Positions 12,801 through 24,800 of a stretch of DNA of 64,000 nucleotides are shown in pieces. The notes under the pieces are model-generated. The model worked only from the letters and a program-made list of their open reading frames with translations, did no database searches and was not told where the DNA came from. The stretch spans positions 1,076,679 to 1,140,678 of the forward strand of contig NW_019091377.1 of assembly GCF_001949145.1 (NCBI RefSeq), written 5' to 3'. Source of the DNA: Acanthaster planci (taxonomy: Eukaryota; Echinodermata; Asteroidea; Valvatida; Acanthasteridae). The translations under genes were made by a program, and so were the position numbers. The number at the start of each line of letters is the position of its first letter. The first letter of the stretch is position 1.

Positions 12801-15800
12801 CCACTTTGTCCCACTCTTTGAGGGAGAAGTCAGTGGATTAATGAGTCTCAACTGGCCCTCCTTTCTTAAAGGGGGGCAAAAAGTGAAGATATGAGTTACA
12901 GCTCTGCTCTGAAAGTACCAGAGAGAGTAGTCTGTGGTTGTCCTTATTGGGTGTAACAGAAAAACAGAAAAACCTCGGTGGTTCTGTGGGCCCTTTTTTC
13001 AACAAACCAAAGGCAAGCTGGCCAGGCTAACAGTACATTGTAATGCTAATGTGTAGACATATCTGGCATTTAAGAATGAGAAGCCATTATTGTGGGGCCA
13101 TCCTGTTCGCTTGCAGATGGTACGTATGTGTTACATGTACCAATCAGTAGGGTGTTGTGTTTGGACCAAATGCGTGCACGCGCTCGAGTTAAAACCTGTG
13201 CTGGGAGTGTGATGGTCCTGCAGGATCAGGGTCGTCTTGGATTAATTTTTGGGAAAACTAGAGTCTAGCAGCCACTTATGCATTGACTCCGTGGGAAGTC
13301 TCAGTGTCACAAGTCTGATCATAAACTTGTGCACGTGTACAAGTTTGGTAGAAGAGAAGCGGGCCAATTTCATTGAGGGTGATCTGTAATCTGTGTAATC
13401 TGTGCACACTATACATCCCTGGGTACCAGGCAAAATTGACCAGTGGTTGACAAATGGTCGTCATTCAAACTCACTAAGTTACACAGAACCAGCTAAAATG
13501 CTTTACATTGCTTTATTATTTATTAACTGGTTCCCAGCTGTTTCTTTGCTTAGTTCATTGAACAAAAATTTGCTGAGCCAGGCCCCTGTTTTTCTGTGGC
13601 TCCATTATCTAAAAGCGGTGAGAAATTTTTTCCCTCCAAAATCATAAAAGCAAAACTGTGCCACTGTCCCACATTCCCAGCCCCTGCAGTTTGTCAACAA
13701 GCCAGCCCAGCATAACAAGGCGAGATTTATGGCCACTTAATTGGACCTGTCTGGCTGCTCAGCCCAAATACACCCATATATCACACCTGCTAATGAGTCT
13801 GTCCAGAGATGGGGACCAGACTATTTAGATGCTGCAGCATGAAACCATATTGCATGCCTGACCTCAGAATTTGGGCCAAGGTGTTCAGCATCAGGAAGGT
13901 ATTAATTAAGGGGGACTGGCTTAAAGGGAATTGTCAGTCCATTGAGAACACTTGTAGAGTATTTAACAATGGAGTTACAGTGGAGCTTTCCCATGATTGT
14001 GTCAACCTTCATGAGTTTCCCATGGCTTTTGTACACACAATCAGCCAGTTTGGTGTTGCAACAGTGCAGGTCCAAAATGAAGCATATCTGAGGTTATTCA
14101 GGAGTAGCGTGAGGTCTGCCCTATCAGCACAGCCTCGCGCTGATGTGCACATGTGCTTTGTAGTTAAATGTCCTTGCCATTAGGAAATACCATACAGGCT
14201 TATTTGCTATCTTAGTAGTGGACAGTGGAGAGTTAAAAAAGGTAAGCTGGGTCCACATGTTATGACTTCAGCTGGACATGTCACCTGTTCCTTTGGCAGC
14301 CATAGATAGGCTAGTGGCTGTGGCCACCTCCCACAGATGCATGTGTTATTTCCAGCCTCAGCTTGTCAGTTCAGATGTGGCTATTGCTGGGCTGCACAGC
14401 GCCCTCTTTAGTTCATGCTCAGAGCTAATATTGCACTACGCGTAATGTTTAGGATTCCTGTTTCTCAGTCTCATCAGGTGGATTCCAGACTGAATGCATT
14501 CCCCATTCTTCTAAAAGTTTATCAGGGGAAGGCTGCAAGAACTTTAAACCCAAATTTTGTATGTTGAGCAAACCGAATTGAAAGACTTTCTAAAAAGCAG
14601 TACACAAAGTTTGATTGGCATTTTAAAAACAAATTTATAAGGTAAACAAGTAAATTTAAACTACTTGTAACTGTTGATAATTTAATTTACACTAAGGGGT
14701 ACTTGTAACTCTCATGCTTCGCAAATGTGCACATTCAGCAATTTGGGTAGTGGATGATTTTACTCGGTAATCCCTCTCAGACTGCTTTTAAATTTTACCA
14801 CCTTGAAATACATGCACATGTCGTGAAGGGCACAGTGTTATTTTACAGCAGTGGGGAACTACGTAGTGTTGACTGTTGAAATGTAACACCCATGTGGCCC
14901 ACGTTGGTGTTGAATAAATAGGGATGTTCAGAGAAAAGACAGATTCTAGAGATGATTGATTGCATGATCTAGCTTTCACACGGTGTCCTAAGAACTCAAA
15001 TGTCAGATTGTAAAATTATTGTTCAGCTTCCAGGAATTGCTGTGCCCCTTAATTGCCCTAATTCAATCATTTTTCCCCCTCAACCACAACTGGCCTTGTA
15101 CTAAAACAACCTGAATAAAAAAGAAAAAGAAAAGTTTAAAAATTCCTACATAGTCCAGTCTACCCAGATGAGTTTTACGGTCCCCTTGGCTCTGGCCAAA
15201 TCCAGGGAATATTTTCCTTGTCCTGGATGGCCATAATTCATCGGGACTGTGGTGACAGAACTGAGTTGCGGGCCAGCCCCCTGCTCAATGCCACTCAGAT
15301 AACGGAATGGTTATGGATTTATAGCCCCTGGTCTTGCTGAACCATTGGATACCCCTAAGCTTACTGGAATAAATGCCAGATTCACGAACCAGGCATAGGC
15401 CATTTGTTTTGGTTTTGTTCTGTTTTATTTTGTTTTATTAATTTCTCCAGGATATGTGTGAAGTTACATGGTATTACACTTGAGGAGATTTGAATGAAGT
15501 CCAGAGACTTGTCAAGTCCTTATTGAAGAATCAATTGTTAGAATTGTTTTGTCAGTTGGGCCAATATCTGGTCAAGCATGGTCAAACAGATGGTTTCAAT
15601 TTCCTGTCACACCACCGATAATTTAATTCTTGCTCTAACAAGTCCTGGCCAGCCCTCGTGAGTCCTCATAAGTCATTCGTCAATCCCAAGTCTCAAGTCA
15701 ATAGTGTAAAGATTTTCAAATGAAATGTGTCCAAAGCATGATGTTCTTCTTGTTTGTTCATCTCCTATTGTTTATGGACAGACTTGTAATTGATGAGGCT

Positions 15801-18800
15801 CAGTTTGTTGGTAAACAATCACTCTTGCAACATTACAAACAGATCTACATGTATTTCTAAAACCTATTTCAATCACAACTTTTCAATTCTTGTTTCTGGT
15901 CAAGACATTTTAAGACAAGTTGTGAATATTTAGCCAACCATACCAAGGTTTCCTTAATTAATCCAAACATTTGGACAATTTGGCCATCTTAATCAATTAA
16001 TCCCAAATGTGTCATTCCAAAAGACTTTTTTTTTAATCTGACTTTCAGGGGAAGTGATATCTGTGAGTATTAATCTTTTGGAAGGATGGAGTTGAAGGAA
16101 CTTCATTTTCAGATGATTTATGTTTTTAACATGGTTCTCTGATGACAACCCTTAGGCCATTTTAATATTTTCCTCCAATTTCTCCTTTTCCACAGCTAGC
16201 GGACAGCGCCCTCCAGCACTGCCTCACCACCACCACCTCAGCCAAGATCCTGCTCCACAAGTGCCAGGATGTCCAGTTTGAGCTGGCAAGTGTGCTGGAT
16301 GGCCGGGACAAGCGGCTGGACAGTGCCTACGGCCACGGCTACCGGCGGGCCGGCCAGCTCATCCTGCAGGCCAGTCAGCTGACCAACACTGTTGTGGCCA
16401 TCAACAGAATTGCAAGTCCACTTGCAGCCGGTGAGAAATTAAGAAGTTACCGTACTCACTGGAAGGTGCCTTTTTTATGATACTCAAACTACTCATCACT
16501 CAAAGTTACAACCCATGCGTAGTACAGTAGCACAGTACTCATTCTTTAACTTGCACTTCGTTTTATACTTGCTCTCATCATTAAATGTACATCTGATGGA
16601 TATTATATCATACGCTCAACTTGAGTACTTTTTTGTACTCGTCCCAAGTGTTCTCACCTACAACCCCTTGTACAAATACCTGAGCTGAAACACTCATGCA
16701 CTCGTACTTTTTGCTCTCCTTTCCCTACCCTTGTTTCGTCACATTTTCCAAGGTGTGCTATCCTGCATGCAAAGGTTAAGCATCCAGTTGTTCTCATTTG
16801 AGCATGGTTGTTTCCACTTGGGCTAATTCTCCTGGAGCTTTGCTGGCTGTCTAAGTCTTTGTTTCTGGTACTATCTGATTTTATCCCCTGAAGTTTCCAA
16901 TTTTTTTTTGCTCAATAGAAAGGTTTGTTTTGTGCAAGGTTAGAATTTTTTCTTTGCGTTTGAGCAGGGCAGTCCCACGGGCAGTTGCAGTGTCCGTGAC
17001 AAAGCCTGGAATAGAGACTAAATGGGGCTGCTTTGGGGAAAACCCAGTCATTTCTGTTTCATCCCTGTATCCATCACAGTGGGCCAAACCATGCTTCACA
17101 GAAACCGGGGTACCCCAAACTCCATCAAGCTTCAGCACAGTGCGTGCATTGTACTTTCCCTCCTTCCCACAACCCTAATAAAATCTGAGCATTTTCGCAA
17201 GTGTTTCCCCTTCAAGCCATCCCAGGGTGCCCTGGGAAAGGAAATTAATGTTAATATCGATTCTCTCCTGCACGTTAGAGTAACATATATGACAAGCCCG
17301 CTCAAAAGCAATTATATCAACACCGAAAAATTTCATGACTTTGAAATCTAGTCAACAAGAAATGTATCATATCTGCTACGTTGTTACACTATGGCGCTAG
17401 ATTTCAACAGCTGTTATGGACGATGATGAAGGAGTGTTTTTAAGGGGGTTTTGAAAGATCGCTGTGGAAAGCCAGGATCCATGCAAGGAACTTTCTTAGA
17501 CTCACTTTTTTGGGATGTTTTGACTCCTCATTGGACAAAATCTGTTTGAATATCTGTATTGGAGTTCGGCATATTGAAAAGAGCACTCTTTTAAACATTG
17601 AAAAATGTCCAAGCTTTTCCAGACACGTGATGGCGCTGTTCAGTTGACATGTTTCCTTGTTTATTATTTTGAACCCCAAATTTCCATTTTTAAACCGTCA
17701 GATAAAATGTTGCTGACTGACTTGTTATATATACTCACATAACAATGAACTGCCAAAAATTGGATATTTGCAACTACAAAATATACAACTTCCAGCAGAT
17801 TTTTGTGTAAAAAGCAATGTAATATCAAGGTTTAATCCAGGGATGACGTAACAGTTTTGCTCACGAATATGCAAATATGCATTAGCATTAAATCCAAATA
17901 GGTGCCAAGTACAGATTAGCAAACAAAGTTTGAATAGAGGTTGTGGTTGCTACAGCAACAACCACAGAGCTGCTTTGGATTTCAAGTTGTTAAATGGGGA
18001 AAAATAAAATATACAAAAATCAATTGTTGGCTGTAACTTTGATAATGATCAAACATCGTGAAGTTACCAAAATGTGGCTTGAAAACATGAACAAAGTCAG
18101 TGGGCTGAAACGAACATTAAAAAATCAATAAATCAGATGATGACATCATCCATTTCGAATAATTTTTGTATCAGGGTCTCTGTTGGCTATCACTTTGATA
18201 AAGATCAAACATCACAAAGTTACCATGATCATGGCTTGAAAATATGTACAAAGTCAATGGGCTAAAAACACATATGCAGAAAAGCTGCTCCTTTAAGTGC
18301 ATGTCACATGATTTGCCGTTAAACATTTTTATGAAACACTACTTGATATTTTGACTCTTGGGTATATTTATAATGGAATGAAAGGGAAAATTTAGTTTAA
18401 TTTCTCTTTTATTCTCATAGTGCTTTTCAACCGAAGTCAAGGACTACTTACTCATTACAATCGGTAATGATGTTCAGTAGAAAAATGTGTACAAAACCTA
18501 TGCAGACAAACTGCAGCTTTAATCTCATGTCATGTGTCTCCTGCTGATGTCATTTTGATGATTTTGTCCCTGGACCCTCTGTCCATGGTGGACTAGAGTG
18601 TACATAAATGGAATAAGTCAGGGTGACCAGAGTGCCGAAGACAGACTGTTGAAACACATGTACAGAAACTATGGGGGAAAATTAAATATCCAAAAATGAT
18701 TAAAAAAATAAGGTGATGACGTCACCATGATGTCATAAATTAAGGAAATTCCTTTTATCAGGGTCTTTTTAGCTGTAACTTTGATGACGATCAAAGATTT

Positions 18801-21800
18801 CTAAGTTACCAAAATGGTGGCTTGCAAATGTGTACAAAGTAAATGGGCTGAAATAAATATTGAAAAATCAATAATAAATCATGTGATGACGTCATCATGA
18901 TGACGTCATCATCATCCTTGGATGATTGTCTGAAGGTCTGCCATATTTGAAGTCGATCAGATGTATGAAACTATCAAAGTCCTATGGGACAACAAAACTT
19001 GTCTGAAAAAGGGAAAAAAAGGAAATCTGTTCCAGCTGCCAGCCGAAACAGCTAAAAATAAGGTTACGTAATTGAAACTCAAAGGTGAATTACAAGGGTT
19101 GTAGTAAAGTGTTGCATTACCCTTTAGCACTCAAAGCTGGTTGTAAAATCAATTTAGGCTTCCATGAAACCTACCGGATCTCTTTCATCTTTGGAATCTG
19201 TGCTTTACATGTGAGTTTCTGTCCTATTTGTATCCACCAAAAGAAGTGCAACGCATCCAAGGATCTATATTTTGCACAGTCCCAGTTCCACTGTATGCAC
19301 ATTTATGAATTGGAATTCTGCTCGTATTTGACATCACTAATCATACGTTCCATAATTGTTTTCACAAGTACTGAATTATGTACAGCTTACCAGGCACTTT
19401 CAGCAAATTCATAGCGTCAACATTGGCATTCGTACTTTAGTACATGTATGTGCAATTTACATTTGCATTTGTCATTAATTATGAATTATCCTGTGAGACA
19501 TCTCCACGGGCCTGTTTGTTTCACACCAATCTGGATTACGATCAATGATCTGTCGTTGGTTCACGGACGCCAAACCCACCTTGCGGATGGAGCGAACTGG
19601 CATTTGGACCAGCGATCGAGATCCAGATCCGTGTGCAACAAACTGTCCCCATGTAATCAGTCTGCACAGCTGACAGATTCACAGTTTACACGTGCATGTG
19701 TAATGAGCTCAGACAAGTAATCCCCAGCTCTTAAAGGATCATGTACACTCACCGTGTCCGAGCCGATTTCCCCAGTTGCCCCCCAAGTCTCGGAAAACCT
19801 CAAGGAATGCACACTCTAAAAGATTCAGGTTGGGGTCAATGAGGTCACAGCGGCTGACGAAAAGATGAGTCTGGCATTTTAGCAATTACAACGAATCAGG
19901 GCTGTGATCGAGTTGCAAACAAATCCTTGCAATAAGGCCAGTCACAAGTCCTTCACAAGTCCAGTCGCGTGTCCTTTCATACGTTTAAGACTTTCACAAG
20001 TCCTTTCACAAATCCTTTCATAAGTCCAAGTAAAGTCCATTTTCAAGTCAAGTCCAAGTCATTTCACAAGACAAGTTACATGTCCTTTTGTCCAGTCACA
20101 GGTCCTTTCACAAGACCAGTCAAAGTCTCATAACAAGTCCTTTCACAGGTCCCATCACAAGCCCTTTCACAAGTCCAGTCACAAATCCTTTCACGAGACC
20201 AGTCACAAGTCCTTTCACAGGACCAGTGAAGGTCTCTTCACAAGTCCTTTTACAGGTCCTTTCTCAAGTCCCTTCACAAGTCCAGTCACAAGTCCTTTCA
20301 CAGGTCCCATCACAAGCCCTTTCACAAGTCCAGTCACAAATCCTTTCACGAGACCAGTCACAAGTCCTTTCACAGGACCAGTGAAGGTCTCTTCACAAGT
20401 TCTTTTACAGGTCCTTTCTCAAGTCCTTTCACAGGTCTAGTCACAAGTCCTTTCACAAGGCATGTCACAAGCCTTACAATGACAAAGGAAGGAAAGCTTT
20501 TGCCACAATTTATTTGAATAGTTTGTGAAGTAGCTTGTCCAAAGACAAGAGAGTTGGTGATGAACTTGCAGGGACTTGTAATGAAAAGTCCACTCCCAAC
20601 ATTTTCATAAACCTAGTGTCAAACTAACTGAAACAAATCAGTGAAAGTACTCCTAAAGAATTTTGTGAAATTAAAAAGAATATGTGGCTACAATGCCTGA
20701 AAAAATGTAGGTACTTTTAAGGTTAGTGTTTAACTGCAAAGAATTATTGTCACAATTTACCTTAATAATGGAGATTACTTTGTCCTTAATTTGCTGTTAT
20801 CTTTGCTTTATTTTTATTCATATATTTACTTTTTTGTGTGAATTTCACCTTAATTTTAAAAGATTTTTTAGGGGGGGTAGGATTTCTGGAAGTCAGCTGT
20901 GGATCACACAAGGTTTGTAGACACTGCGTTTGAAAGGATGAGATATGACAAATTATGCATCATCGTGCATGCCAGTCCCGTCAGTCCACACAGACATCCA
21001 GTGTTATCAAGCATTTCACACCTTAACTATTCCCGGCGGGCCACCGTAATTTGTACAAATCCCCCCTCCCCCCATGTTCTGTTAAAGGCGAGGGGGCTCA
21101 TTCACCAGCCCCCTCCCCCATGAGAAAGGAGGAAATCAACCGGCGGCTTACCCACTAAACAAACAAGCCTAATGGGGGGTGCAACCAAGCTCCCAGCAGA
21201 TCAGGACACATCCGGAATGACAAGGAAATTCCTGGAGGGGGGGGGACTGAGCCCATCTCCCCTCCCCCCTTTAAATATTCTTCTCTGGCAGGCCCAGACA
21301 GTCTGGGGCTATTATTTTTGCTGGCTCAGCAAGATGATTCATGAATTTTGGGGAGAGGTGGTTTTGTATCTGTTTTTGACAAGGGGGCTTTGTTGTGGAG
21401 TACTGTAAAGTCATCTGGATTACTTGATGTTGGTGTTGGCTAGCATGAGTCAAGGTCTGATGTTCTGCAGTGTTTTGTCATCATCTTTGCATCTAGTGGG
21501 GGAAAATGTCTTATGACAGATGTGGCTCAGGTTCAGAGATTTCACTTTCAACCCTCACTTTTACTCTTTTTTTTTCCTGAAAATTTCATTGTCCTCTGTG
21601 CTGACTGGGATTGAATGGTAAGAACACTTAATTGAATAGCATGAGACTACATGGGTGAAAGCTTTATGCAGTCTCAATCTTTTTTTGGTGAAATTTTAGG
21701 TACAATTTTTTTCTATCTATGTTCCCCTATAGAATTCTACTCATTAGGGGCAGACAAGTCAGTTGGTGTAGCATATAGAAAAGTTTATTTTGTAAGTCTG

Positions 21801-24800
21801 CAACTTTGTGCTTTGCTGAATATTTGATGGAAAGTAGGCCTAACCAGAGCCCGGTTTCATAGAACTATAAAAAATTGCTTAGGCAGGTTTGCTGCTCAGT
21901 AAACCTGGCAATTTCTGCTAGCAGCTTATGAAACTGGTACTAGGTTTCTCTTCACATTCATTTTGGTACTAATTTGTGCAAACCAATTCTTCGATTCCCA
22001 GCAGGGGAAGTCATCGACTGGTGTCAGCTGTTGCTCCTTGTCCAAGCTCTCCTTCAAGTGGGCCCTGCTCTGGCAGCTGCTGCCTCCTCCTGCTGCCTCC
22101 TGCCCACCCCCTCCTGCAGCGAGTGCTCGGACGTCTCGCTGGAGTCCTCTGTCTCCTCGGCCACCCTGGCCTGTCGGCCCAACCACTTGGTGTCACTGGC
22201 TGGTCAGCAGCTGGTCCAGTCCCTGGCCAGGTTCCAAGAGTTTCTGGTTAGCCAAACTCAGGACGGTTCAGGTACCCAAATTAACTAGACAATGGACATG
22301 TACATGCATAAATTATATACTTCTGTTCAAACCAAGTGGCTGTAACCTATTATAATCAGGAATCCATTTTTTTTCATCTATTAGCTGAAAGAGCTGATTT
22401 CCTCTTTTTTGACTTCCCTACCTTTCTGTAGTGTTGTTGGTATTCACAAATCTTTGCGCGTCCAAAATTTACAAATTTGGCAAATTATATAGCCACGCTA
22501 AATTATTTTTCCAGCAATGTGTGTGTAAATAAATATGCCTTTATTATTGATTTTTTGAAAATAATAGCAGCAAACTCATGTAGAACCGGAATATGAGCAC
22601 AGTGATTCTTGAGTGAATTGATTCACTCTGCCCATACTATACATTCCCAGGAATATGACGTTTATGTTGGTTTGCTTGGTGGATATGAACAAAGTGTGGT
22701 AAGGTTTGCTGTAGCACGATGGATGTTAGTCTCTTGTGTCAGTTGTCTTGCTCTGAAAGAACCAACTGAATTTATAGAGCGAAGGGGATTTGACATTGTT
22801 AAAGAGGATTTAACAGTGTTGAAAAGCAGGGTTCTATTTCATGAAAATTGCTTCGCACAGATAGGCAAGCATGAACATGGGAATATAATAAGACTTATAA
22901 GTTGATGGTGAGCACAGGAGAACTAGGTGAGAGACACCCACATTGTATTAAACTTGTCTTTGCTTACTAGTAAACTAAGCTAAGCAGCTCTTGAAAACTA
23001 AGCAGCTCTTTTGTATTTCTATTAAGCAGCCCCCTGCAGGGACTCAAAACTTTGTAGCATGACCTCGTGCCACATGGACAGTGAGTGCAAGGCTGCAGAG
23101 AAATGTGAGGCCCTGATTATGACATGACCTCCCCTCTGCCGAATCACAGTGACATTCTGTCTGCCCCAGCATACACCTGTCTTGAATTGCCTAAGCCACT
23201 TGCTGTGCCTATCTGTCAGCGGCATCATAGCAGGTAGCACTTCAACCAGTCAATCTGTTTGCGTGATTGATTACACATAGTGGGGGGGAGGAGATCCTCT
23301 CTCCAAGGGAAGTGAGGTTATCTCCCCAAAAAATTGAATTCAAGGTCACAATTCTGGCACAAGGAGTTGATTCCTGTGCCATGCCTGGCAGGTTCCTGCC
23401 CCTAACTCCCCCCCCCCAATTTAGTGACAAGAACACAAAAATCCTCTCTTGGCTTGACCCCAGAAAATTCTGACGCTACCCAGAGTTCCCTGCCAACCTT
23501 TGTGGCTTCCTTAAGGACCCCTCTTTTGTTTACAAACGCTGCCTGCCATTCTGCATGGGTGGCCAGGGTTTACAAAAGAGTCCACCCTGGGCAGCAGTTT
23601 TTGTTGCAAGTTCCAAATTTGCCCCATCGGTCTTGAAGAGGGAGGTATTTCCTTGTAGTATTTAGAAGCTACTCTTTATTGCTTACTGCTCAGGTAGCTG
23701 CCTGAATTTTTTATGTCACCTTGTGAAGTATTCCAGTGATTTTGTATTGACGACTAGCCACAGGTTACTAACCAATTGATTGGCAAAAGGATGGCCTTGA
23801 CTAGGGAAAAGAGAAAGTTCTAGTAAGCAAAAGCAACACCTAAGACTCAGCACATTTTTACCTTAAGTTGTGCATAATTGAAGGTGGTCACAACTAACCT
23901 ATCTCTTGTGATGGACAGAAAACAGCCTAACCTTGATGATCAATTTGTTTCCGGCTGAGCAGGGTAAGCATAATGGTAGCACCGGCTGCCCCATGGAATC
24001 CCGTCACATCATTGTAGGTATGTTTGGCGTGATGTAACTGGCTGTCTGCCTTGACATGCCTGTGCATGCCAGGTCATCCCGACAACCAACTTCAAGTTCA
24101 GAGAGTCACCCCCCCCGCACCACTTTCCCCCAACCCCTTCCAAACATGCCATGTATCAAAAAAGAGAAAGCCACTCTGAGCATCTGTTTTTCAGGGGCAA
24201 ATCAGAGAAGCGTTTAAATGCCATTCAGAGTTCATCATGGCAGCCTTGGACAGGTATGATTAGATTCCCAGCTGGTCGGAAAGTCCAAATTTGACACAAA
24301 ATTTTATGGTGTCTTTGCCATGGAAGGAAGGCTGAGAATGGTGAGGATGGACCGGATGATTGCTGTACCCGCTAATCGGGTACATGATGTGTCCCTGCCC
24401 CCACCCATGTCCAGTTTTATTGTGTCTCTGTAGCTACTGGCCTGAAGTGAGCAGTCTAGAGACAGATGCAGAGCCCTGAAATGCTTACGTTTGTGACAAG
24501 ATGCCTTGGGAATGCTGTAAATTCTTATTGGGTAGGAGGTGCAGCCCTCCCACCACTCCCACCCAGGCCATACCCAGATTTACTGTTGCAGCGTCTGGGT
24601 TGCTAACGGCCTGTAGGGAAAAGTTATGGGTTCAGTCGGGGAGTCCTGCCTCTAAAACTGGACCTCCTTCCTGATTCACAAAGATTATGAGTAAACCTAC
24701 AGTTATTGGCACGAATAGCCTCAGTAGCTGAAACAACGACAACAACAATAAACAACAACAACAACAACAACATCTGTTGGGGAGACCCACAGTGCTTAGA

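Larger units (their letters stand above)
5347..16195 (+). other. 10.8-kb intron of the KIF14-like gene
   Basis: No convincing exon is seen. It holds a SINE fragment near 9385-9460, C- or G-homopolymer-rich patches (about 7745-8060, 9590-9605, 10270-10740) and a single diverged copy of the 109-bp repeat near 14285-14395. A 17-bp tandem triplet lies near 6212-6257. Short open frames here have no recognisable family and no matching splice sites. Confidence 0.6.
16431..22004 (+). other. 5.6-kb repeat-rich intron of the KIF14-like gene
   Basis: It holds degenerate ACTCGTACTT-like motifs (16450-16720), the TGACGTCA-bearing repeat family (17940-18920), the CACAAGTCC minisatellite with a 155-bp higher-order unit (19930-20470), C/G-rich patches (21055-21295) and a foldback element (21851-21940). 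No coding exon is seen. Confidence 0.6.
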
